Assembly (NCBI GenBank): GCA_007129525.1
Contig: SKVI01000210.1
Location: forward strand, 1 to 6,305
DNA: 6,305 bases
Source of the DNA: Gemmatimonadota bacterium
GTDB taxonomy: Bacteria; Gemmatimonadota; Gemmatimonadetes; Longimicrobiales; Gaopeijiaceae
Direction of reading: 5' to 3'
The notes under the pieces were generated by a model, which saw only the letters and a list, made by a program, of their open reading frames with translations, ran no database searches and had not been told where the DNA came from. Below, piece after piece: positions 1 through 5,627 of the stretch. The stretch's first letter is position 1. Every line of letters begins with the position of its first letter. The position numbers and the translations under genes were made by a program.

Positions 1-104
1 CGTCCCGACCCTTGCCGGAGCCCCAACGGATCTCGACTTTAGGAGGCGCCGGATCGGGCGCTCGCCACTCTCTCCCAACTCACTTCCAATTCCCGGGATC
101 GACC
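1..104. other. Upstream edge with no supported gene
   Basis: No gene is supported here. The tssK reading frame is open across this stretch from a TTG at 12, but the 31 extra residues do not resemble the TssK N-terminus, so they are probably untranslated. Another frame closes at TAG 40-42 and could be the end of an upstream gene, but only 13 codons of it are visible. A perfect AGGAGG lies at 41-46 with no ATG, GTG or TTG at a usable distance, so it does not set a start. I see no convincing promoter. Confidence 0.5.
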
Positions 105-1463
105 ATGCGTCAGATGCAAGGGGTACTCTGGACGAAGGGCACCCTTCTCACCCCACAGCATCTCCAGATCCAGGATCGGTTCCTGGAGGATCTCCTCCAG
201 TTCCAGGTCTCGTCGCTCAGCTTCCGACCCTGGGGATTCCGGGAGCTGGACATCGATCGAGAGGCGCTGGAGGGAGGCTCGCTGGCGTTGAGCCGCGCCT
301 CGGGAATCTTCCCGGACGGCCTCCCCTTCGACATGCCCGGCGGGGATCCGATACCGGCACCCCGACCCCTGGAAGAGCTGTGGGGCCCCGACCAGGAGAC
401 CATGCTCCTCTACCTGGCCGTTCCCGAACGCCGGGTCGAGGGCCGCAACGTGGGCGTCCAGGAGACCCGGGACGACGCCCGCTTCCTGGCCGAGGTGGAA
501 CTCCGCCGTGACGAGAATACCGGACAGATGGAGAAGCCCATCCAGGTGGCCCGGAAGAACGTCCGCGTCCTGGCCGAGGGCGAGAGCCTCGAGGGCTTCG
601 CCGTGTTGCCGGTGGCCCAGGTGAGGCAGGGGAGCGGGGGCGAGTTGGAGATGGACCCGCACTTCGTCCCGCCGCTGGTGGACATCGCGGCCAGCGAGTA
701 CCTCCTCTCGGTGGCCCGCCGACTGCTGGAGATCCTGGTGGCCCGGAGCAGCACCCTGGCGGCGGGCCGCCGCGAGCGAGCCGGCGGGCTGGCCGACTTC
801 GGCTCGTCCAACGTGGCCAACTTCTGGCTCCTCTACACCCTCAACTCGGCCATCCCCCGCTTTCGGCACCTCTTCGAGGTCAGGCGCGGGCACCCGGCCG
901 TCCTCTACCAGGCCATGCTGGAGCTGGGCGGGGCTCTGTGCACCTTCTCCAGCCGGATCTCCCCGGGGGATTTCCCGCCGTACGAGCACCTGAAGCTGGG
1001 TCCCATCTTCCACCAGCTCGACGAGCAGATCCGGGAGCTCCTGGAGACGGTGGTCCCGGCCAACCACGTGACCCTGCCCCTCAAATCCACCGGGTCGGCC
1101 ACCTATGCCACCGCCCTGGAAAAAGAGGAGTACGTCAGGGCACCTCAACTCTTTCTGGCCCTCCGGGCCGAAGGAGACCAGGGGCAGATCCTGCAGAAGG
1201 CGCCACAGCTCCTCAAGGTGGGCGCCGGCGATCGGGTGGGGCAGCTGGTCCGGCAGGCCCTGCCGGGGCTGGGGCTCCGCCACGTGCCCAATCCGCCGGG
1301 CGCCGTGCCCGTTCGTACCGGGCACCACTACTTCGCGCTGGAGCGCACAGGAGACGAGTGGGAGGCGGTGAGGCGGGCCCGCAACCTGGCGGTCCACGTC
1401 CCTTCGGACTTCGTGGACCCCAAGTTGGAGCTGGTGATCGTCCTCCCTGAGGACAACGGCTGA
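105..1463 (+). CDS. tssK: Type VI secretion baseplate subunit TssK, copy 1
   Basis: Baseplate adaptor of the T6SS. In known systems TssK trimers bind the TssF/TssG wedge through the N-terminal shoulder and the TssL/TssM membrane complex through the C-terminal head. The 452-residue product has the usual family length. The family signature is near the start: VLW at 7-9, G12, then TPQHLQIQDR at 16-25. Other conserved blocks are DREAL (51-55), FPDGLPF (69-75), ARKN (149-152), DPHFVPP (184-190), HPAVLYQ and LGGALCTF (263-281), ALPGLGLRHVPNPP (385-398), HHYF (407-410) and the terminal LELVIV (441-446). I chose the ATG at 105 because the family begins a few residues before the VxW motif; a weak GGGA lies 6 nt upstream, and an in-frame ATG at 114 is also possible. 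The gene converges on the minus-strand gene, with 10 nt between the stop codons. It is about one-third identical, by eye, to the second TssK at 3343-4704, so it is a diverged paralogue. Confidence 0.93.
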   Translation: MRQMQGVLWTKGTLLTPQHLQIQDRFLEDLLQFQVSSLSFRPWGFRELDIDREALEGGSLALSRASGIFPDGLPFDMPGGDPIPAPRPLEELWGPDQETMLLYLAVPERRVEGRNVGVQETRDDARFLAEVELRRDENTGQMEKPIQVARKNVRVLAEGESLEGFAVLPVAQVRQGSGGELEMDPHFVPPLVDIAASEYLLSVARRLLEILVARSSTLAAGRRERAGGLADFGSSNVANFWLLYTLNSAIPRFRHLFEVRRGHPAVLYQAMLELGGALCTFSSRISPGDFPPYEHLKLGPIFHQLDEQIRELLETVVPANHVTLPLKSTGSATYATALEKEEYVRAPQLFLALRAEGDQGQILQKAPQLLKVGAGDRVGQLVRQALPGLGLRHVPNPPGAVPVRTGHHYFALERTGDEWEAVRRARNLAVHVPSDFVDPKLELVIVLPEDNG

Positions 1464-1477
1464 GACCTGTCGCTCAG
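1460..1477. other. Inverted repeat spanning two convergent stop codons
   Basis: CTGAG at 1460-1464 and CTCAG at 1473-1477 form 5-bp arms around an 8-nt loop. The left arm contains the tssK stop (TGA 1461-1463) and the right arm contains the minus-strand gene's stop (TCA 1474-1476). There is no T-run on either side, so it is a poor intrinsic terminator. Part of the symmetry follows simply from two facing TGA codons. It may be chance. Confidence 0.25.
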
Positions 1478-3213
1478 ACGTTGTCGCCCGACTCCCCGCC
1501 CACGGAGAACTCGGGGAGGAAGTACACCAGCGACTGAATGTGCGGGGCCGGGCTCGTGCCGGAGGTCTCTTCCTCCACCGTCTCCCCCTCGGCCGCCGGC
1601 TCTCCCTCGGCCTCGTCACCGTTCATGACGAAGGCCAGGACCAGGATCACCGCCAGGGCCAGGACGAAGATCACCGCCATGCCCACCACCAGGAGGACGG
1701 TGGACGGTCCCTTTCCGCTTCCGAGGCCGGAGGGCGGCCTTCGTGGCGCCGAGGGCGTGGAGGGGCGCGGTGCCGAGGGCGGCTGCGGCGTAGACGGCCG
1801 CTGCGGACTGGACATGGCCGAAACGACCCGGGTGAACTCGCTGGGCCCGGCGGAGCCCTTCTGCCCGCCTGCACCGGACGGGGGCGGCTTCGGGCTCGAG
1901 CCCGGGCCGGCGGGGCCGCCGGATCCGGTTGCGGGCCCCGACCCCGCTCCGCTCCCGCGTTGGCCGGGACCAGTCCCCGACTCCCCCGCGCCGGGAGGGG
2001 GCGGGGACGGAGGCGGAGGTCCTCCCGCAGACCGCAGGCGGTCCAGGTAGTCGTCTCCGCCCGATGCCCCCGCGCCTCCGGCAGAACCGCCCGCACCGGC
2101 ATTGTCATGCCGTCGGTTCCCGTACGAGAGTCCGCCGGAGCCGGCCCCACCCGAAGCACCACGCTCCGGACGGTCGGCGCCGCCAGATTTCGAGGGGCCG
2201 GACGGAGGCGGCGGTGGAGGGTTGGCAGGCCCGCCCCCAGACCTGGATCCCTCGCCGGGACGCGGCACGCGTCCGAATTCCTGGGTGAAGGAGCCGCGAC
2301 CGGACGGCCCGTCTTCCTTCGGCTTCTCCGGAGCGGGATCCCCCGCCTTTTCTCGCGGTCCGTCGGACCTCCGGGCCGCCGGGGGAGGAGGTGGTGGGGG
2401 AGCGGGGGATGACCTGGGCGTGGGTGTGGAACGCTTCGGGGGAGGTGGCGCGCCACTCCCGGCAGACGGGGCCTCGCCGGCAGACGCGGCCTCGCCGGCC
2501 TGCGGGTCCGGAGACTCCGGTTCCTCGCCCGGCCCTGGACGAATGGCCTTGAAGAGGCGGGTGAATTCCCCCGCCTGCTCCTGCTCGCTCTGCCGGGACT
2601 CGTCCTCGCCGGCAGGCTCGTCGGCAGGCGGCGCTCCGGTCGCCGGAGGCTCGGGCGGACGCTCCGCTGCCGGCTCCGGCGGCGACGGCGGGTCGTCGCT
2701 GGGCGGCGCGGCCGGAGGGGTCGGATCTTCCGGCGCCTGTTGGGCCTTGAAGAGCTGGGTGAACTCACCGGGGGCGTCGTCGTCCGGGGTCTCCTCCGGA
2801 GCAGGCTCGTCGGTGTCCGCCGAGGGTGCGGCCGACCGGGGATCCGGGTCCTGCGGCACCTGCTGGGCCTTGAAGAGCTTGGTGAACTCACCGGGTTCGT
2901 CATCCTCCTCCGGCGGGTCCGGTTGTTCCTCGTCCAGGTCCAGCCATCCCTCCAGCGACCCCTCGTCCATGAGAAATCGGGTCACCAGAACCTTCTCCCC
3001 GTCCACCTCGTGGGTCCTGAGGATCTTTTCAGCCTCGTCCCCGGCCAGGGCCTCCACCGCCTCCAGGGCCGCCCGACCCTTCGGCGAATCGGGACGGACG
3101 AAGTGCACCATGACCACCGTACCCCCACCGGCCACCGCGTGATGGGTGCGGATGTCGCCGTGGGTCACCTGCTCCACGAGCTGGTACTTCGATTCCAGTT
3201 CCTTTCGGGTCAT
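1474..3213 (-). CDS. Membrane-anchored proline-rich protein with kinase N-lobe-like head and EFT repeats
   Basis: A 579-residue protein with no named family I can assign. Residues about 8-93 read like a Ser/Thr kinase N-lobe: a YQLVEQV strand, a loop at HGD, GTVVMVHFV where VAxK is expected (His replaces the catalytic Lys), an αC-like helix, then KVLVTRFL and SLEGWL as strand 5 and hinge. No catalytic loop or DFG follows, so kinase activity is very unlikely. Residues about 94-503 are acidic, then Pro/Gly/Ala-rich and presumably disordered, with proline runs at 272-278 and 332-337. Five short motifs punctuate this region at 108-116, 149-157, 215-223, 307-315 and 458-466, of type GEFT(K/Q/R)LFKA in the first three. 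Residues 504-530 form one hydrophobic helix. The tail 531-579 is acidic and ends in an aromatic stretch (YFLPEF 564-569). The absence of a signal peptide predicts a cytoplasmic N-terminus and a periplasmic tail. The start at 3213 places the kinase-like fold right at the N-terminus; its ribosome site is weak. Its position between two tssK genes suggests a T6SS scaffold or regulator, loosely like PpkA in layout. This role is inferred. Confidence 0.85.
   Translation of the reverse strand: MTRKELESKYQLVEQVTHGDIRTHHAVAGGGTVVMVHFVRPDSPKGRAALEAVEALAGDEAEKILRTHEVDGEKVLVTRFLMDEGSLEGWLDLDEEQPDPPEEDDEPGEFTKLFKAQQVPQDPDPRSAAPSADTDEPAPEETPDDDAPGEFTQLFKAQQAPEDPTPPAAPPSDDPPSPPEPAAERPPEPPATGAPPADEPAGEDESRQSEQEQAGEFTRLFKAIRPGPGEEPESPDPQAGEAASAGEAPSAGSGAPPPPKRSTPTPRSSPAPPPPPPPAARRSDGPREKAGDPAPEKPKEDGPSGRGSFTQEFGRVPRPGEGSRSGGGPANPPPPPPSGPSKSGGADRPERGASGGAGSGGLSYGNRRHDNAGAGGSAGGAGASGGDDYLDRLRSAGGPPPPSPPPPGAGESGTGPGQRGSGAGSGPATGSGGPAGPGSSPKPPPSGAGGQKGSAGPSEFTRVVSAMSSPQRPSTPQPPSAPRPSTPSAPRRPPSGLGSGKGPSTVLLVVGMAVIFVLALAVILVLAFVMNGDEAEGEPAAEGETVEEETSGTSPAPHIQSLVYFLPEFSVGGESGDNV
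1816..2892 (-). repeat. Five dispersed copies of an E/S-F-T-x-x-F coding motif
   Basis: Inside the minus-strand gene, nine-residue motifs lie at 2866-2892 (GEFTKLFKA), 2743-2769 (GEFTQLFKA), 2545-2571 (GEFTRLFKA), 2269-2295 (GSFTQEFGR) and 1816-1842 (SEFTRVVSA). The spacing is 41, 66, 92 and 151 residues, growing towards the membrane helix. The first two copies are almost identical in DNA and share the following QQ-P-DP residues, which indicates a fairly recent duplication with a 123-bp period. The last two copies are degenerate. The Phe-Thr pair is invariant, and a hydrophobic residue sits three places after the Thr in every copy. They look like short linear binding motifs held in a flexible linker. 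Confidence 0.85.
2461..2496 (-). repeat. 18-bp tandem duplication in low-complexity coding DNA
   Basis: Two adjacent 18-bp units, 2461-2478 and 2479-2496, differ at one base. On the minus strand they encode GEAASA followed by GEAPSA (residues 240-251), so the duplication keeps the frame. This fits slippage-driven growth of the disordered linker. Confidence 0.8.
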
Positions 3214-3251
3214 AGACGGCGCGTCCGGCAGGACGACTTCCAGGGGAATGG

Positions 3252-3281
3252 TTGTTTCGCCCCGATCAGGGCACCTAGAAT
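3252..3281 (+). promoter_or_regulatory. Candidate sigma70-type promoter for tssK copy 2
   Basis: TTGTTT at 3252-3257 and TAGAAT at 3276-3281 are separated by 18 bp. They lie in the most AT-rich patch of an otherwise very G+C-rich region. Transcription would start near 3288, giving a leader of about 55 nt before the ATG at 3343. The same transcript could continue into tssL and tssM. The call rests on hexamer matches only. Confidence 0.4.
3259..3272. promoter_or_regulatory. Imperfect 14-bp palindrome, possible operator
   Basis: GCCCCGATCAGGGC is a palindrome centred on GATC with one mismatched pair. It sits entirely in the spacer between the candidate -35 and -10 of the rightward promoter, and just beyond the predicted start of the leftward one. 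A protein bound here could control both divergent genes. It could also be a chance palindrome in G+C-rich DNA. Confidence 0.3.
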
Positions 3282-3309
3282 ACTACCGGCCGGGGCCGCC
3301 CCGAGGCAA
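3280..3309 (-). promoter_or_regulatory. Candidate promoter for the minus-strand gene
   Basis: On the minus strand, TTGCCT (3309-3304) and TAGTAT (3285-3280) are separated by 18 bp. The -10 overlaps the rightward -10 (3276-3281) by two bases, so the two promoters would face each other and could exclude each other's polymerase. The predicted leader is about 60 nt. Evidence is limited to hexamer matches and position. Confidence 0.38.
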
Positions 3310-3333
3310 ACGAACCGGTGCCATTCTCCACCC

Positions 3334-3337
3334 GAGG
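3334..3337 (+). promoter_or_regulatory. Ribosome binding site of tssK copy 2
   Basis: GAGG lies 5 nt before the ATG at 3343. It decides the start, because the reading frame stays open for a further 603 nt upstream, through the divergent gene. Confidence 0.6.
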
Positions 3338-3342
3338 TTTTC

Positions 3343-4704
3343 ATGGAATCCAGATCGCTGGCGCGCATTGTCTGGGAAGAAGGGATGCACCTGGCGCAGC
3401 ATCACTTTCAGGCCCAGAGCCGATTCTTTTCCGATACGTCGACCTTCGCCGTCTCAGCGCTCCACTTCGGCCACTACGGGTTCGCCGGCCTGGAACTGGA
3501 CCGCGAGGCGCTCCTGAACGGCACCGTCAGCCTGACTCACGCCCGGGGCTTCCTGCCCGACGGCCTTGCCTTCCACTTTCCCCACGACCCCCCACCCAGC
3601 CCGCTGAACGTCCGGGAGCTCTTCTCGCCCACGCAGCCGGCCCACACCGTGCACCTGGCCATTCCGGCGTATCGGCCCGGTGCGGCGAATACGGCGCCGG
3701 CCGAGGCGGGCGGAGACGGGACGACGTTCCGCTTCACCCTGCAGCGAGAGGACCGGGTAGACGAGGTCACCGGCGAAGAGCGGAATCCGGTGACGCTTGC
3801 CCGGAAGAACTTCCGCCTCGTCCTGGACGAGCAGCTCGCCGAGACCGAGGGCCTGGTGACCCTGCCCGTGGCCCGGGTCATGCGCGACGGCGCCGGCAAC
3901 TTCACCTACGACCCCGACTTCATCCCGCCGGCGCTGCGAGTGGGCGCCGTCCCCGCCCTCCGCGGGCTCCTGGACCGGATGGTGGAAATGCTCGAGGCCC
4001 GGGCCGACGCCATCCAGCGGGAGCGCAGGGCGCGCAACGGAGGCGCGCCCGGGCCGGCCGAAGTGGGGGAGATGTGGCTGGCTCACGCCGTGCACCAGAG
4101 CCTGCCCTCGCTGCGCCACATGCGGGCCAGCCGGGGAGCCCATCCCGAGGTCCTCTACCAGGAGCTGGCCCGCCTGGGCGGTGCCCTCTGCACCTTCGCC
4201 CTCGACGCCAGCCCCGACGATCTCCCCCTCTACGATCACGACGATCTGGGACACTGCTTCAAGGAGCTGGAGCGGCACCTTCGCAGCCGTCTCGAGGTGG
4301 CCCTCCCCACCGGCTCGTACCGGATCCCGGTGGGACCCTCGGACCGCTTCATCCACACCGCCGAGGTAGCCGACAGTGAGGCCCTCCACTCGGCGGAACT
4401 CTACGTGGGCGTGAAGGCGGCGGAAAGCGACGGAAAGGTCATCGACGCCGGAAACCGCCTCATGAAGGTCTGCTCGGCAGAGCACATCGCGCGATTGGTG
4501 AAAGAGGCCTTCCCGGGTCTCCCCCTGGCCCACGTCCCCTCTCCGCCTGCGGTGCTCCGGCCCCAGCCGGGCTTCCACTACTTCCACATCACCAAGTCGG
4601 GACCCTGCTGGGCTTCCATCCAGGAGACGTCGGCGGTGGGCATCTATGCGCCGGCGGCTCTCCCGGAGGCACAGCTCGAGCTGGTGGTCGTCCCCGACCA
4701 GTGA
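3343..4704 (+). CDS. tssK: Type VI secretion baseplate subunit TssK, copy 2
   Basis: A second complete TssK of 453 residues, with the same baseplate-to-membrane-complex adaptor role as known for the family. The N-terminal signature is IVWEEGMHLAQHHFQAQSR at 9-27; AQH replaces the usual PQH, but EEGM is closer to the family pattern than copy 1. Further blocks: DREAL (53-57), LPDGLAF (71-77), ARKNFR (153-158), LPVARV (174-179), DPDFIPP (190-196), HPEVLYQ and LGGALCTF (267-285), AFPGLPLAHVPSPP (389-402), FHYF (411-414) and LELVVV (445-450). It aligns end to end with copy 1 without large gaps, at about one-third identity by eye, most strongly around LGGALCTF and in the C-terminal head. The ATG at 3343 has a GAGG site and begins just before the signature. 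It is the first gene after the divergent promoter region, with tssL and tssM downstream on the same strand. Confidence 0.94.
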   Translation: MESRSLARIVWEEGMHLAQHHFQAQSRFFSDTSTFAVSALHFGHYGFAGLELDREALLNGTVSLTHARGFLPDGLAFHFPHDPPPSPLNVRELFSPTQPAHTVHLAIPAYRPGAANTAPAEAGGDGTTFRFTLQREDRVDEVTGEERNPVTLARKNFRLVLDEQLAETEGLVTLPVARVMRDGAGNFTYDPDFIPPALRVGAVPALRGLLDRMVEMLEARADAIQRERRARNGGAPGPAEVGEMWLAHAVHQSLPSLRHMRASRGAHPEVLYQELARLGGALCTFALDASPDDLPLYDHDDLGHCFKELERHLRSRLEVALPTGSYRIPVGPSDRFIHTAEVADSEALHSAELYVGVKAAESDGKVIDAGNRLMKVCSAEHIARLVKEAFPGLPLAHVPSPPAVLRPQPGFHYFHITKSGPCWASIQETSAVGIYAPAALPEAQLELVVVPDQ

Positions 4705-4889
4705 GCCGGCCCCGGGCCAGGTGGCGGAGTCCCGGGCTCCTTCCCGCATGGAGGGTGGGAGATGGCTTCCGGCGCCCCGCCACCGTATGTTGTCGCTTTA
4801 CACTCCCGACGCCGGCTTCATGCTGGTCCACCGGTGCCGTGCGGCCCGCCTGGAAGCCAACCACCTCAGAGCCTACGGATGATTGATCC
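4705..4889. other. 185-bp gap between tssK copy 2 and tssL
   Basis: No convincing gene is present. A GTG at 4701 overlaps the tssK stop (GTGA) and opens 61 codons to 4886, but the product is rich in Arg, Pro, Ser and Trp with no recognisable motif, and it looks like noise. GAGCC (4703-4707) can pair with GGCTC (4735-4739) in a loose stem without a T-run. A TTTACA at 4797-4802 resembles a -35, but the nearest -10 candidate (CATGCT 4819-4824) is poor. The gap is long for a T6SS operon. Confidence 0.45.
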
Positions 4890-5627
4890 ATGTCGGTGAG
4901 CGCAACCGCATCCGGGAAACCCTCAGGCGGGATGCCCGGTACAATTCACGGAAAGCTGGCTCGGATCTTTCAAGAGGTCCTCACCGTCATCGTCCGGGTC
5001 AAGAACGACCGGCAGCAGGGCCGTGACGGCGGCACCTTCCGGACCCACGTGAAGAGCCTCCTGGCCCGGGCCGACGAAGAGGCCCGCAAGGCGGGCTACG
5101 ACCGTGAAACGGTTCGAATGTCCGTGTACGCCGTGGTGGCCTTCCTCGACGAAGCGGTTCTCAATTCTTCGCAGCCCATGTTCGCCGACTGGCCAAGGCA
5201 GCCCCTTCAGGAGGAGGTGTTCGGCGACCACATGGCGGGTGAGACCTTCTTCCAGAACCTGTCCGAGCTCCTGAACCGCCAGGATTCGGAGGAGTTGGCG
5301 GACCTTCTGGAGGTCTACCAGCTGTGTCTCATTCTGGGCTATCGGGGACGTTTCGGCGCCGGGGGTGAGGGCGAGATCCACCGCTTCACCTCAACGATCC
5401 AGGACCGGCTGGAGCGAATCCGGAAGGGACATCCTCCCCTGGCGCCCCGGGCGGGGCTCCCGGACGAGGAAACGGTGCCGAAGGCCCGGGATCGCTGGGT
5501 GCGACGCCTGGTGATCCTCCTCCTGGTCCTGGTGGTGGTGGGCGCCGGCCTGTATCTGGGGTACCGGCTCCTGCTGGGAGGCGCGATGAACGAACTGGCG
5601 GGTCTGGCAGGCGGGAGTTCTCAATGA
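4890..5627 (+). CDS. tssL: Type VI secretion membrane-complex protein TssL (DotU type)
   Basis: Inner-membrane subunit that partners TssM and receives the baseplate through TssK. The 245 residues contain the cytoplasmic DotU domain (about 22-180), with AVVAFLDEAVLNSS (81-94), W101, PLQEEVFGDHMAGETFF (105-121) and LLEVYQLCLILGYRGRF (139-155). A charged linker follows, then one C-terminal transmembrane helix at about 205-229. Only about 16 residues lie beyond it, so the peptidoglycan-binding OmpA-like extension of some TssL proteins is absent. The ATG at 4890 has only a weak GGAT site; an in-frame ATG at 4932 is an alternative that would still keep the whole domain. The stop overlaps the tssM start (ATGA), which suggests translational coupling. 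Confidence 0.95.
   Translation: MSVSATASGKPSGGMPGTIHGKLARIFQEVLTVIVRVKNDRQQGRDGGTFRTHVKSLLARADEEARKAGYDRETVRMSVYAVVAFLDEAVLNSSQPMFADWPRQPLQEEVFGDHMAGETFFQNLSELLNRQDSEELADLLEVYQLCLILGYRGRFGAGGEGEIHRFTSTIQDRLERIRKGHPPLAPRAGLPDEETVPKARDRWVRRLVILLLVLVVVGAGLYLGYRLLLGGAMNELAGLAGGSSQ
5613..5617 (+). promoter_or_regulatory. Ribosome binding site of tssM
   Basis: GGGAG lies 6 nt before the tssM ATG at 5624, inside the last codons of tssL. It supports that start and the coupled ATGA arrangement. Confidence 0.65.

Noticed and set aside
41..46. AGGAGG as ribosome site of tssK copy 1
   Set aside because: The ATG is 58 nt further on and no start codon lies within range.
12..104. TTG start at 12 for tssK copy 1, adding 31 residues
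   Set aside because: The extension has no TssK-like sequence, and the ATG at 105 places the VLW...PQH signature at the usual distance from the N-terminus.
39..1619. Long minus-strand open frame opposite tssK copy 1
   Set aside because: It mirrors a gene with clear TssK motifs, is rich in Arg, Gly and Pro, and overlaps the end of the minus-strand gene. It is a G+C-driven shadow.
1540..3142. Long plus-strand open frames opposite the minus-strand gene
   Set aside because: They are Ser/Gly/Arg/Pro-rich with no motif. The minus-strand frame has a coherent head, repeats and membrane helix.
2740..3342. In-frame upstream extension of tssK copy 2 to a 654-residue product
   Set aside because: The extra 201 residues run antisense through the minus-strand gene and across the divergent promoter region, and do not resemble TssK. 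The ATG at 3343 has a ribosome site and begins at the family signature.
3454..4749. Minus-strand open frame opposite tssK copy 2
   Set aside because: Antisense to a well-supported gene, with no recognisable motif.
4701..4886. 61-codon open frame between tssK copy 2 and tssL
   Set aside because: The GTGA overlap with the tssK stop is attractive, but composition looks random, no motif is seen, and overlapping frames of similar length exist on both strands.
4877..4889. GGAT/ATCC inverted repeat just before tssL as an operator
   Set aside because: The arms are only 4 bp, which is expected by chance in a region of this size.
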